Positions 1 to 11,817 are shown, counted from the first letter of the stretch. The stretch is DNA of 64,000 nucleotides from Quercus robur (GCF_932294415.1 NC_065535.1:13907282-13971281), one strand, 5' to 3'. Numbers and translations are program-made. The notes: generated by a model from the letters alone, not told the origin.

Positions 1-152
1 AGGAGGCTTAAAAAGATGTTTATTATGCACTCTCATATAAGCATATATCTTTCATTTGTGCTCTAGCTTATGTTTCATAGTAAATAAATGAAAACACAAG
101 CCAGTTTCTCATCTTTCATTAGTGTTGTAACTTATGTTTCTTTGGGTTTCAG

Positions 153-1310
153 ATGGTAGTCGACGAGATGAACTTACTAACTACAGTTTTTTTGAGATAT
201 GATAACCAAAAGATCATATACCCTAACAGTATTCTAGCTACTAAGCTCATTGGTAACTATCATCGTAGTCCAGACATGGGAGATGCAATTGATTTCTGTA
301 TTAACATCTCCACCCCAACGGAAAAGGTCACCAACATGAAAGAAAGAATAACAAGGTATGTATGGTCATGCATCTTCTTTCTTTCCTTATTATTGTCAAT
401 TTTTCCCTAGTGCAACTCAATTCCTAGAGATATAGACTCTATTACACATTTAGAATCACACACGGTATTAGTGGTACCATCAACTGCAACACTGCTGTTA
501 GTGCATCACTTTGCTCTTGCCAATTGCCATGAGCATGGACCAAGGGCCATATGCCTTTTTCACATTTTATGGACTGTAAAACTATAAAACTTCATATTCA
601 TTCTGGGATTTGGATTGAGATATAATTTCTTCTGTAATGTCGCATAAGGTTTTTCTCCATTCAAAAGCACATGCAGTTCTCAATCACTGGTGAGAGTTAA
701 TAGACGTTCTTGGGCCAGCACCCACCCTGAGATAATCTGCTTTGTTTTAAAATTTTTAATAAATTTCTTTCTCAAAACCTGCCCTTCAGTGCTCTGATTT
801 TTGTAGAAATGTTGGATTATCTTATTGGAATGATATCTTAGAAGGCCATGTAATGGGTGACTCTGCATTACTTGACATGGCCATTCAGGTGTATCAGCAG
901 CTATGAATCGATGATAGGACCTACATTTTGTCGTTAGTCCATATCTTCTGCCACCAAAAAATAAAAATCCTTTTTAAATAATTTTCTGTTGTTGAGGGCC
1001 TCGACGCTGTTGAAATTGCAGGTATATTGAAAACAAGAACGAGCACTGGCAGCCAGGTCCAATGGTGATAATGAGGGATGTTATAGACATGAACAAACTG
1101 ATGATGTCAGTGTGGCTTACACACAAAATGAACTATCAGGACATGGGGGAGAGATGGATTAGGAGAGACCTCCTTCTTGGAGAGATGATCAAAGTTTTCA
1201 AGGAGCTCAATATTGAATATCGCCTACTGCCTCTTGATGTGAATGTCCAGAACTTGCCCCCTCTGGTATCAGACAGGCTTCCTTCGACTTGGAAAACTTA
1301 TGCTAGCTGA
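153..1310 (+). CDS. MSL10-like mechanosensitive channel, copy 0, last two exons (partial)
   Basis: This is the 3' end of an MscS-like (MSL9/MSL10 group) mechanosensitive ion channel gene cut by the left window edge. Two coding exons are visible, 153-355 and 1022-1310, with a 666-base GT-AG intron; bases 1-152 are the end of the preceding intron, ending in TTTCAG. They encode about 163 residues of the cytoplasmic beta-rich domain after the pore helix. Recognisable segments are NQKIIYPNSILATK, YHRSPDMGDAIDF and the C-terminal IEYRLLPLDVNVQNLPP. Both exons have the same length as those of the complete copy at 24337-27930, and there is no break in the visible part. The channel family conducts anions at the plasma membrane under membrane tension. 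Whether the whole gene is intact cannot be judged here. Confidence 0.9.
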
Positions 1311-2184
1311 TTATGTAGGACAAATATAGTGAGGCCAACTCCGAGAATGAGCACTGGCACCCAGCACCAATTCCTTTTCGGCCTATGATGGAATTGGCAA
1401 TGGTTCCCCATAAGAATTGTTGGATTTAGGAATGATTTATGGTGACTCGAGATAAACTCCTATATCCCTAATAAAACAGAAATGAAATACATTACTAGTT
1501 TGTTCTTTGTTGCATTGTCACATAGTGTACTAATTTTCAAAAATGGTAGCCCCCATCAAGCCCACTGAAACTAGCTTAAAGATCTCAGTTGCATGTGGCT
1601 TTGTGTTTTGGCAAATAGGTAATAAATCCTCCTCTGGCTGGTCTTTATTTACAACATTATAGAGGTGAATTTACAGATATATAACAAGAAATAGCACCAC
1701 AAATTGTAATATTTAAGTTTCTCTTACAGTGAGTAACATACTTTCTTCTCTCCATTAGTTGCATAGAAACCTCAGCATTGTTGGTTTTAGAAATTTAGAG
1801 CCCAAAAATTCAAGAAACTATTCATTACATTGGTGTATTACATCTCCCTTTCACGTAGATATGGATCATATATACTGGATCCACATGTGAAGTTTATTTT
1901 CATGATTGAGGAAAATGTAGTAGTTCACCCTTAATTTAGCTCCCATCATAGAATTAGAAGCTGCTTCTAGTGACCTTAGATGGCCCAGGGCAGAGCTGTA
2001 GAGCTCAGCCGTTGTTTTGACTTATGAGCATTTGTTGTTCATTCTCCTGCTAAGTTTGTTTTTGTAAATAGGTATTATGCATGTTGTAATAAGTTTTCAC
2101 TTTTTGAATTTAAAGACAAAGTTTAACTATTAATTTGGTGGTAAGTTGTAACCAATAACTACAATTCCCATTAAAAAAAAAAAA
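1311..2184. other. Intergenic 3' flank of MSL copy 0
   Basis: No gene is visible. The stretch is clearly homologous to 27931-28990 downstream of MSL copy 1, so it belongs to the duplicated module. Bases 2030-2050 are the unoccupied counterpart of the Helitron 1 insertion at 28993, and the area around 1670 is the unoccupied counterpart of the MITE at 28307. Homology to the other module stops near 2120-2180, where a run of about 16.5 kb of nested insertions begins; homology resumes near 18650. Confidence 0.7.
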
Positions 2185-2201
2185 TGTCTATTGTGGTTGC
2201 C

Positions 2202-2771
2202 CGAGGATTGAGGATGAAGTTGAAAGGTCGCAATATTGGCTCGAGGAGCGAGGAGGAAGTCGAAAGGTCACAACATTAACATGGAAATAATGCAAACCAC
2301 GGGCCCAAGGGAAGAAGCCACCCGAAGAGGAGAAGAAATGAATCATGGTACTCTATGGTATTCTAAGTGGAAGTTAGGATCTGAAGAGAATGGAAGTCAG
2401 TGGGCAGTAGGAAAGCTTTTGGCCTGGTGTAGCCTGTTGCATCCGTATTAAATGGTAGACAACAGCTTTATCAACTGCATTGATGCCGAGGATTGAGGAT
2501 GAAGTTGAAAGGTCGCAATATTGGCTCGAGGACCGAGGAGGAAGTTGAAAGGTCACAGCATTAACGTGGAAATACTGCAAACCACGAGCCCAAGGGAAGA
2601 AGCCGCCCGAGGAGGAGAAGAAATGAATCATGGTAGTCTATGGTATTCTAAGTGGAAGTTAGGATTTGAAAAGAATGGAAGTCAGTGGGCAGTAGGAAAG
2701 CTTTTGGCCTAGTGTAGCCTATTGCATGCGTATTAAATGGTAGACAACAGCTTTATCAACCGCATTAATGA
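2202..2771. repeat. Tandem duplication, two 285-bp units
   Basis: Unit 1 starts at 2202 and unit 2 at 2487, both with CGAGGATTGAGGATGAAG. They stay near-identical to about 2771, differing at scattered bases. Short open frames (2236-2451 and 2521-2712) are the same translation of the two units and look fortuitous. The source is unknown; the purine-rich CGAGGAGGAAG wording resembles LTR sequence, but no paired end was found. Confidence 0.85.
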
Positions 2772-3377
2772 GGAAGTGACCTGAATAGTGTAAACCACAA
2801 CTAAGTAGATTCCTTCCACCATCTTCTTCAAATGTGAAAGGTGTTGAGGTACAAATTTTTGGGCCTTGATTTTATTGGCCCACTCACAAAATACCCACAA
2901 GAGCCCACACATTATTTAAAACCGACATAAATATTTCCTATATATATTACCCAAATATTCTCCATATTATTGGGCCTTCACAAATACTCCGTACCCAAGC
3001 CCATAAATTGCCATGGGCCATCTCACAAATATTACTTATTATATCTCACATATCATCCAACCTAAATTATCCACAAAATATGCTCATCATATCACTACCA
3101 AATTTGGGCCGCAAATTACACTATCCCCACACAAAGCCCAACATCATTTGGCTTTTGGGCAAAACTCAAAGAAAGCCCAAATTCCAAAAGTCCCACTACG
3201 ATGTGGCTAATTCCAAAAGTCCCACTACGATGTGGCAAATTCAAAGCCCGCTACGATGCGGCACTATTTACAAAAACCGCTATGATGCGGCACTATTTAC
3301 AAAGTCCGTTGCTACACAGCACCTTAAAGCCCGTTGCTACACGGCAATACTTTACAAAATCTCAAAATCATTTTTAC

Positions 3378-4605
3378 AAAGCCCAAATTCTTACTTGGCA
3401 TCTATTTTCACAAAGCCCAAATTCCTATTTGGCATCTATTTTCACAAAACCCAAATTCTAATTTGGCACTGTAGGGGTGAAATTCCCCAAAACTAACGGT
3501 GGGCCTGGGAACCCACACGAAGCCCAACCATAACCCAATGGGGAATAGGGGCCCAAATGACTTCTGGCCCAACCCTGTTGAGCCTGGTTCGTTTTAGAAG
3601 ACATCCGAGGAGGAATGCCTCCTCGGACACGCAAATATGGGCCCAGTAAGCGCCCCCTCCACAGTGAAGAACCCATCCAGGCGAACGTGGGCAGGAGGGT
3701 GAGCCTCACGCAGCAAGAAAGAGGAAAACGCAAGACATCAGGGAGAAGCCACAACTGCCGCATTAAATGCAAGAAAGCTACCTTTTCAGTCGCATTAATG
3801 TGGAGAAGACAGGCGAACAATGTTACATTGGCCAGTGCAACTCACAGAAGGATAAGGGAGATGTCCGATGGGACAAGCACTCAAGTGAAGGTCCAGATGG
3901 CTAACAAGTGTAAAGTTCTTATCAATTCAAGGAGGCTATATAAGAGAAGGAGATCCCCATGAAGAAGGGATCAGAGAATTAAGAAAAAAGAGAGATAGAA
4001 AGGTCAAAGAACTCTATAGTCTGTAAACAGAGTAAGAGGTGCACTTATACGTCTCCTCGGACCGATATATTATCAAACGTAAATGGAATATTCTCACGTT
4101 CAACATATTGCATGGCGTACATCTAACTGACGTTCACTTTGTCTAGTCCCAGCTCTGTAACCCACTCTCTACAAATTCATTGTCTGGGGACTTTTGGGCC
4201 AGAACCACTCACTTGCTGGGCCTGGGCCCCCAAAACCGTCCCTACAGGCACTATTTTACAAAACTCAAATACCAATTTGGCACTATTTTATAAAGCCCAA
4301 ATATTATCTTGGCAATTCTTTCATAAAGCCCAAATACTAATTTGGCAATTATCTTTACACTATTTTTATAAAAGCCTAAATGCTAATTTGGCATCCATTT
4401 TACAAAGCCTAAAACCACTCTAGCAATTATCTTACAAAGCACAAAATGACATTTTGGCAAAAACAATTACTTTATACTCAAAGCCCAAATGTTAATTTGG
4501 CACTTATTTTCGCAAAGCCCAAATAATCTTTTGGCAACTATTTCATAAAGCCCAAATGTTATTTTGGCACATATTTACTAAATTCAAATATTATTTTAAC
4601 ATTTG
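3378..4605. repeat. Array of about 13 hairpin-forming 33-36-bp repeats, split by a solo LTR
   Basis: Each unit reads roughly AAAGCCCAAAT-NNN-ATTTGGCA followed by a T-rich spacer, so each can fold as a short GCCCAAAT/ATTTGGC stem. Three units lie at 3378-3469 and about ten at 4252-4605. The nested solo LTR sits in the middle and has duplicated GGCAC from inside one unit. Another palindromic motif, CCACTACGATGTGG and variants, repeats at 3193-3345. Confidence 0.8.
3470..4246 (+). mobile_element. Solo LTR nested in the long LTR
   Basis: The 777-bp unit begins TGTAGGGGTG and ends CCGTCCCTACA, flanked by a perfect 5-bp target duplication GGCAC (3465-3469 and 4247-4251). A TATA-like GGCTATATAAGAG lies near 3935. 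There is no internal coding sequence, as expected for a recombined solo LTR. The strand is inferred from the TATA-like motif. The frames at 3615-3962 and 4139-4423 are chance translations. Confidence 0.85.
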
Positions 4606-6545
4606 TTAAATCCGCAACTCATGGGAAATACAAATTATTCATTTCTCAAAAGAATATCTCTTTCACAAAATTTTATGGGAATTATGTCTATTATTTCCAT
4701 AATCAAACTATAAAGCCCATGAATATCACCCATGGCAAAACTACTCATTTTGTAGGGTTAACCAAGCCTAAGCAAGCTTATCAACAAAGCCCAGCTGGGT
4801 CAGGCCAGCCCACACACAAATCTCAGCAATTGAAGAACACGTGAATTAGTAAGCCAAATTTCAACAATAATTAAACAGCTGGAGCCCCTTACCATCAGGT
4901 CCCAACATGTCTAATCAGATCAGAAAACAAACACGTGTTCACCAGGGGATGAATCCTTTCTCTACAAGCTGAAATCCCATCATCTCTCAAGTGACATAAA
5001 ACTAAAGGTGATGTGACAAAAAGTTGGGAAAGTTGGGAAAGTTTCAGCCAGATGTTACTTCTTTCTCCTTCAGCTCATTTAGTCAAGAAACCAAAGCTGC
5101 CATGACCAGACCAGTGAAGCTCTTGAAACGATACAAAATCAACTCATTTTCATACTAAAAATATGTATTCTCTGGTTCATGAACTAAGCACATGAACCCC
5201 AAATGGGGAAACTTAGGAAAATGTGGTTTGGAGGGCACCAAGGATTTCCCAGCAGAGTTCCCAGCAAGGGCTCCAAGGTTAACACCTGGCTTGGGGTGGT
5301 CCAATCTGCCCTAGGGAACTCTGATTCTAGTTGCAGCATATCCAAGATCATTAGTCTAAAGCATGCTCTAATCCCATCAGTCAAGGCTAATCAGCATTCA
5401 ATGCTAAAGCCAGAAACCCAGCTGTTACTACCCAAAATAACAGAAACCTTCTAAAGTTAAGCTTACTACTCTTAGCTAAAAATCTTAAGAACGATTCTCT
5501 AAGGATTTTCTGGAGATTGAGAAAGATTCAGCAAAGATTATTTGCTAATCACTCCCTGAAAACGCTAATATAAATGGAGCTCTCCATTAATGCTTCAACA
5601 ACCAACAAGACACTAAGACTTGCACCAGAAAAGTTTCTGCCTTAACCTCTCTGCTTAAGCTTTCTTTAAGCTCTGAAAAAGCCTCTGAGTTCTTGTTTTC
5701 AAGCATAGAAACTAAGTTCCCCAGCTCCTAACTTACAAATACTTTCTCATAGCTCTACTCTAAAACACTTACTTGCCCCAGCAGAACATTCCAGCAGTAC
5801 TACTATACACTTTCACTCATTACTCATACTTCTCACAAATGATTATCTCTACTCACTACATATATCATATTCATGAGCATGCCATGCCACCATAATGATC
5901 TTGCTACGCTAGCTGGGATCTCTCTCTCTCCCTTCATCTCACACTAAGTCTTCTCCATTATTTGTCATTATGGAACCCATGATATTTACCTACTCATTTA
6001 CTATCAATTTATGATGTAACTGTTACTATAAATTTTTTCTCTCATATTGTTGTATTAGAAGACTCCTCTCCAAAGCTAACGGATGATGAGTTTGAAAAGA
6101 TATATATTTCCCTTAGACTGTAAAGTAACTAACAGCTAGAGACCTATCTTGTTTTGTTTTACTTTACTGTTGGGCTATTTTCTACAGGGACATCTTACCG
6201 TTGGGCCATTTTCTGCAGAAACATTTCACTGCTGGGCAATTTTCTGCAGAAAGGCTTTACTGCTGGGTTATTTCTTACAGTATGTTTTTCAACTGTGCTG
6301 ACGTGTTCGCTGTAGGGATTGTTCATGGGCTACTCTTAACAGTTCCAATCTAAGCCCATGGCATAAAATATAGTAGACTTCTTGGATCTTCACCGATAGC
6401 CTTTGGGCCGTGCATCGAATCCCATCGTCGAGTTTCGGTTTAGACCTCCAACCCAACTTAAATCTTATTTGTCGAGAAGGAAACTTTTTCGCCCTTGACA
6501 TTTTGGCGACTCCACTGGGTAGTCTACTGAAGCCAAGAGTTCACC

Positions 6546-7568
6546 ATGCCTCCTAGGTTGCGGAACAGCTGGCAAGAGGGGACTAAGAACACTAGTCTCC
6601 CAGCGGCACAAAGCCATCACAGTCAAGCTCCACAAAGAGAACAAGTTGACCAATATGAGGTCAACCAAGAAGATTCTGATTGCCGATTCTCTTTCCTCTT
6701 GGAAACAATACAAGGAATGTAGCAAGCTCAGTTCAAATTTGTTGAATCTTTAAAGGTCTTGAGAAAGACCCAAAGGCCAATGCCTCAGCCATTACATGAA
6801 GAACCAGATCCTAGAACACAGCAAGAAAGGGGATCAGCCACTGGGAATCCTCAGCCTGGTGAGCAAAATGCTTCTCTTCCTCAGTTTGTTACATTATCTA
6901 ATATTACTGCTTTGCTGGAAAGGGAAAGGCTTAGCTAGCCAAAGGAACCAAGGCACTTTGTTCGTAGGCCACCTTACCCAGCTGAGTTGCTAAGCAAGCC
7001 ATATTTGAAGAAATATGAGACTCCCACCTTCTCCCTTTATGATGGGAGGAAAGGGAATGCAATCGAGCATGTCAACAAGTTCCTTGATTCTATGGGACCT
7101 TTTGCTGGAAATGGTGATCTTTGCTTGAGGGAATTCTCAAAATCTCTTACCAATCATGCTTACACATGGTACTCCACTCTACAGCCAGGTTCCATTGCCA
7201 CATGGGATGACATGGTTGAAAGTTTCTGTTCAAAGTATTTTCACAGGGAGGAAAAGGTTACCATCCTCACTCTTCACAATACCAAGCAAAAGTCCTCCGA
7301 AGGACTCCTTGATTTCATCCGGCGATTCTGAGATGCTGCTCTTGACTGTTATGGGCAATTCAAGAAGTAGGAGCTGGTTGAGATTTGCATTGACAACATG
7401 TCTCATGAGTACTGAGCTCATTTAGAGAATCTTGATATTATTCAGTTTGTCCAGCTGCTTCAGAAGGCTCGTAAGACAGCTGTATCAGTCAAACCTTTCA
7501 CAGCTGAAAGGCCCAAGTTAGAAAAGAAAATGCTCCTTAAGCTCTTGCAGTCTCCACCAATGAACCAA
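6546..7568 (+). pseudogene. gag-like region of the 2842-7644 element
   Basis: The region starts with a methionine 45 bases after the LTR end. It contains a recognisable plant retrotransposon gag core (for example ETPTFSLYDGRKGNAIEHVNKF, split here by frames 6987-7331, and a YSTLQPGSIATWDDM segment) typical of the retrotransposon-gag family. It is a fossil with several breaks; no protease, RT or integrase follows before the 3' LTR remnant. Confidence 0.7.
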
Positions 7569-7649
7569 TAGTTGGGGAGAACCAATAGACCTCCAACCCA
7601 ACTTAAATCTTATTTGTCGGGAAGGAAACTTTTTGTCCCCGACAAAAGG

Positions 7650-8033
7650 TAACAAGTGTCGAAAAAGGTGGGAGGTTAGGTAGAAATGGATGGTGAAGAT
7701 GTGATGGAAGTAGAGATATATAATGAAAGGAAAGAGCATTGGAAAGGGGATCAAAAAAGAAAGAAATGAAACAAAAGGAAGAACATTGGGAGAAAAAAGT
7801 GAACAGTACCACTTTTTATACAAACCCAGTCTCCTCGGAAGCACTTGTGTAGAGCTTGATACTTATTTGCTTCTGAATACAAATCTAATTCTTCCTTGTA
7901 ACTATCCTTGGACAGAGCCCATTGTTGTTGTTCTTTCCCTCCTCTTACAAATTTTATTGATTTGGGCCAGGTTTGAAAGGCGTAACCCATTACTCTAAGT
8001 GGGCTTGGGTTACAAACTTTTTGGTCCCTACAT
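7650..8033. other. Unassigned stretch between LTR element and hairpin element
   Basis: No gene is supported. With 2185-2841 this is the sequence into which the 2842-7644 element inserted. It is A/G-rich on the left, contains a CTCCTCGG motif and ends TTTTTGGTCCCTACA. That resembles the end of an LTR, but no matching start or target duplication was found. The frames here overlap on both strands and look fortuitous. Confidence 0.5.
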
Positions 8034-8599
8034 CTACATATTTTAAGAATATAACCATTGGATTCTTTAAGTTCTTAACATGCAGTCAAATTTTGCGTTA
8101 ATCGGATGTTAATTACTATTCGATCCATAAACTTAATTTTTATGCATAATTTTAGATTACAAAAATTTAAAATTTAAATATTTTATTGATGAAATAGTTA
8201 TTGATTTTTGATCTTCTAGAAATTTTGCAAGCATGGAAGATATAAGAAGAAGTACAAAGTCCTAAAAAAATGATAAATTTTGGCAACAAACTTGGTTGTA
8301 GTTTAAGATTATAACTCCACTCAACTTTTTTTTATTGGATATGAATTTTGATGAAATTCACCATCGGATTACATTTTCTTCTTATATTCCCATTGCTTGC
8401 AAAATTTCTAGACTATTAAAGACCAATAACTATGTTTTCAATCAAATATTAAAATTTCAAATTTTTGTTGTCTAAAATTATGCATAAAAAATAAGTTTAT
8501 GGATCGAATAGTAAATAATATCCAATTGACATAAAATTTGACATATGTGTTAAGAACATAAAAAAAAATACAATCCAATTGTTAAATTAAATATGTAGC
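8034..8599. mobile_element. Foldback (long inverted repeat) DNA element
   Basis: The two arms, 8034-8262 and about 8353-8599, are reverse complements over more than 200 bases with scattered differences and small gaps. Examples are TTACTATTCGATCCATAAAC on the left against a reverse-complement match at about 8495-8515, and CTACATATTT at the tip against AAATATGTAG. A loop of about 90 bases lies between. There is no coding capacity. The right tip is the exact site where the 8600-18582 element inserted, so the true right flank continues at 18588. Confidence 0.75.
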
Positions 8600-9075
8600 T
8601 GATGAAGCATGAATTCGTCAGTCGAAATGGGCAGATGGAACTCCCCGTCAGCACTAATGTATCCTTTAAGAGAGTCACCAGTGTGGTGTCTGCCACAACG
8701 CCTCCGATGCCAAAGTTAGAGCAAAAAAGCAATTCGCGAAATGAAAATGAATGAACTAGAATAGTAATGGTACTTTCTTAGAGTGTCAGTATATGTACTT
8801 TCTGCTGCCAATGTGAGGGCTTTATATATGTGATTTTGGTTGCTAGCTGTTGGGTGTTAATGCCTTTCTTAGTAACGCCTCTTGTCCAATAATGGGGCTT
8901 TTAATAGACTCCCAACGGCTTGTTTTGCTGGTTTCGTAACTACTCAAGTTACTGGCTGGCTTCATTGAATGACTTTCTTGCCTTTGTCAATGATGACTGA
9001 TTTCCTCGTCACTAGGGATGACTTCGTCATTAGTGTTGCCTTCGTCAAGGTAATGCATTCTCGTCACTCCCATCA
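8600..9075 (-). repeat. 3' LTR of the minus-strand Ty3 element
   Basis: The 476-bp unit reads TGATGAAGC at its left end and CTCCCATCA at its right end on the plus strand, so it is TG...CA on either strand. It matches 18105-18582. A TATATAAAG-type motif on the minus strand (about 8819-8829) is a likely LTR promoter. Confidence 0.92.
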
Positions 9076-9090
9076 GTTGCCCCCCAGGTT
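9076..9090 (-). promoter_or_regulatory. Polypurine tract of the minus-strand Ty3 element
   Basis: Read on the minus strand, the bases before the 3' LTR are CAGAACCTGGGGGGCAAC, a purine-rich run at the position where plus-strand DNA synthesis is primed in LTR elements. Confidence 0.7.
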
Positions 9091-9182
9091 CTGTGGTCGT
9101 CAGTGACGTGTCATGAGGGCCATAGAAGGTGAAAAGTTTTTCCTGAGTTGTCTGTAACGCTTGGGGTTCTGCTCCGAATTTA

Positions 9183-11817
9183 ATGCATGATGGCGGCGCA
9201 GTACGCAATGTGGCCACATGGCGCGTGCTGATTGAGGGCGTTGATGGCATGACCCTTCGGTTTCCCGCTATTTTTCAGTTTCCTTGGATTTTTGGCTTCA
9301 AACTTTTCTTTTCCTTTACTTTAATTTTTGCTCTGAGTATTATCTTTCTCGCTTATTTCTGCGATCACTCCGACTTTGCTCCGGCGACTCCGACCTTGCT
9401 CCGGCGACGCTTCTTTCCAAATTTTTCTGGCTTCAACCGTTTTGCTCTTCAAGGTATGTTACTCTTTTATTCCCCTTCTGTTCCCTTTCCTTAATAATCT
9501 TCTTATGAGTTCCTGATTTTTCCTTTGCCCTTTGCTTTTGTTGTTTTTGTGTTTGATTTTTGGGTTTTTAGGATTGTGTACCCTTTTCATGGTCAGTTTT
9601 TCTGAGGTTAGGGTAGCTTGCCCCTTGGTCTTTTTCTTTTTTGCTCGCTTAGGGGCGGCTTTGGGTATTTCCGATGACCTTTTTCCTTTGGTTGGGGACT
9701 ATATTTTTGAAGGTTGTGGGTTGAGTGTAGTTTTAGGGGAACTATCTCCAATATTGGGCCAGTCACTTGCTTGGTTTGAGGGAGAAATGAAGAGAATGTC
9801 GGAGGTGAGATCTAGCGAACTAGAAACTGGGTTGTCGTCCAGTGAAGGCCTGGTTGAGGGTGATACAGCCGTCTCCGTCCCTTGTTAGGTTAGGGCTTTT
9901 TATGCCCTTGGGGAGGAGTGTGGGCTAGACGCTGACACCGTGGCTAGGTTCAAGGATAGGTTTCAATTTCCTGCGCTGGTCCGTGTTCGTCGGCCTGGTC
10001 CTGAGGATCAAGCCTGCCACTTCTTCCAGGGCGAAGTATGCTTCTACGAGGCTACTTTCACTTGTGGGCTTAGGCTACCCGTCCATCCGTTGGTGATGGA
10101 GCTTTTGGGTTATTTTGGGATTGCTCCTGGGCAACTTATGCCTAATTCATGGAGGATAGTGATCAACTGTATGGAGATATGGTTGGCCGCTAACGAGGAC
10201 ATGATCAAGGTGAGTGAGCTCGTCTACCTTTATCGTCTAAAGGAGTCAAAAGAGTACGGGTATTATGAGCTAGTCCCTTAGACGAGGAGGACTAGAATTG
10301 TCAAGGGTTTAGCCTCGTCATTCAGGTACTGGAAGTCCCGTTTCTTTTTCGTGTCCGGGGACGATTTTGAGACTCCTTCTAGCGAGGCTTGGGGTGATAT
10401 CCCAAGGTTACTCCGTCGGTGGGGAACCCCAAACTTAGGTGCGTCAATGTTTCTCCTCGACTGTTAATCTTCATCTTGCATATATGGTCGTCCTTAACCC
10501 CTTTGGTCATTTTTCTTGGCAGTTAAAAGACGCCCCAAGCTAAAGAGCAAGTACCAGGGTCGTGTTGAGAAGGCGATAGAACACGCCAAATCGATTGAGA
10601 GTTGGGACGACCTCTTGGACCCACGGACGCTTGCGTTCTACTGCTTAGGCCAGGACCCATCTCCCTACGTCTTGCGCAGCATTAGTATTGAGGAGAAGAA
10701 GAGTAAGTATTTACCTCGTCAGTATTGATCTTCACGTGTGTACTTTGGATTTCTTAGTTTCTTTTTTTATTTTTTATTTTATTTTATTTTTTTAGAGATG
10801 ACGACCAGGTTCAATAAGGACATGTACGCTAAGATGAGGTCCAAGAAGGACGAACCTTTGGCGAATATTGGCAAGAAGGGGGTCCGTATCACGGGTAAGG
10901 GTCCGTCAGTTCTCCCATCTGCAGACGCCACTCCCATCGTCTCTGGGGTCGAAAGCATGCGAGTGGCTTCTCTGGCTACCTCGATCGAGGAAATCCCCAC
11001 CCCTTCCTCCAAAAGGCAGCGAGTTTCGGCTAAGGAGAAGGAGAAGGAGAAGGGGAAAGTGGGTTCGTCCGTCTGGAATGACGAGGGTGTGGCCGTGGAG
11101 CGGGCACATGACGTTGTAAAGGCTAAGGACCTCAAGGTCTTTTCTGGAGTGCCTCTCAACGTAGTGGCGAGTCAGCATGTACACAGGATCGTCCAGGTAA
11201 AAACACTTCTACATTCTCCTTGTTCTCCTTATATATAATAATTTTTTATTGACCGGCTTAATTTCCTTCGTCAGGTGTTGGGGGAGAGCCTTCACCTTAT
11301 TTCTGAGTGTCTTACTCAAGAGGCTAAGGTGACATCTTTGGCATCCAGGATGGAGGCCTTGGAGAAGGAGAACTCCACGTTGAAGAAGAACCTTATAGAG
11401 TCAATGGACGAAACTGCTACTTTGAAGGAAAATGTCAAGGCCTTGAATGCCGATCTTAGGGTTGAGTGTCAGCTAAACCTGGAGAAGGACGACCAGCTTC
11501 AGGTGGCCAAAGAAAAGCTTAAAATGATCGCTACTAGGTCCGTTGAAGCCTTCCAGCAAACTAAGGAGTACTCCATAGTGCTCTTTAGTTGGTACTTCAA
11601 AGGCTTCGAGCTCCTACGTAGATATCTGGTCAAGCATCCTACCGGGGTTGACCTGCCGAGCCTGGATCTGGAGGTGGTAGATCAAGAGATGGCTATGGAC
11701 GAGGCTGCCCAGTCTTCGGTCCTTGAAGGCAACACCCCTGGTGATTCCCTCCCATCTGGTGACGCTCCTGCCGCTGACGATATCGCTGCTGATGCCCCTA
11801 CTGACGCCCGGACCTGA
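9183..11817 (+). pseudogene. Antisense accessory region of the minus-strand Ty3 element
   Basis: This set of frames runs opposite to gag-pol, between the tandem repeats and the 3' LTR. Separate parts are 9532-9888, 9940-10281, 10516-10728, about 10798-11200 and 11275-11817. The 9940-10281 part (FQFPALVRVRRPG, FTCGLRLPVHPLVMELLGYF, APGQLMPNSWRI) resembles the 'putative gypsy type transposon' family (Transposase_28). The 11275-11817 part has a strong predicted coiled coil and an acidic, Asp/Ala-rich tail. GT and AG signals between parts (for example after 10440, after 10703, and at 11196/11274) suggest an intron-containing antisense transcript, as reported for Tat-clade extra frames. It is a fossil with a few breaks. 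Function is unknown. Confidence 0.7.

Larger units (their letters stand above)
2842..6500 (+). repeat. 5' LTR of the 2842-7644 element (about 2.9 kb without its insert)
   Basis: The left end TGTTGAGG follows the AAAGG target copy; the right end GACA precedes the primer-binding-like site. Its last 55 bases recur before the second AAAGG, which proves LTR identity. After subtracting the nested 782 bp (solo LTR plus target copy) the LTR is about 2.88 kb, long for a plant element. It holds arrays of short hairpin-forming repeats (about 3190-3470 and 4252-4600). Confidence 0.75.
2842..7644 (+). mobile_element. Ty3-like LTR element with very long 5' LTR, internally deleted
   Basis: The element is bounded by a 5-bp target duplication AAAGG (2837-2841 and 7645-7649) and by TGTTGAGG...GACA ends. 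The 5' LTR is 2842-6500, followed by a primer-binding-like segment beginning TTTTGGCGACTCCACTGGG. A gag-like region follows, and then only the last 55-60 bases of the 3' LTR (about 7586-7644). Most of pol and of the 3' LTR is absent. This is an old, broken fossil with several breaks in its gag region. It carries a nested solo LTR at 3470-4246. Confidence 0.8.

Noticed and set aside
3008-3496. Open frame of 162 codons in the long LTR
   Set aside because: It is a translation of the hairpin repeat arrays, overlaps other frames of equal quality, and has low-complexity repeats such as CGTIYKNRYDAALFTKS with no known domain.
2185-8032. A single outer LTR element from TGTCTATTG to CCCTACA
   Set aside because: The ends look like TG...CA, but flanking bases (AAAAA against TCTAC) give no target duplication and no paired LTR is present.
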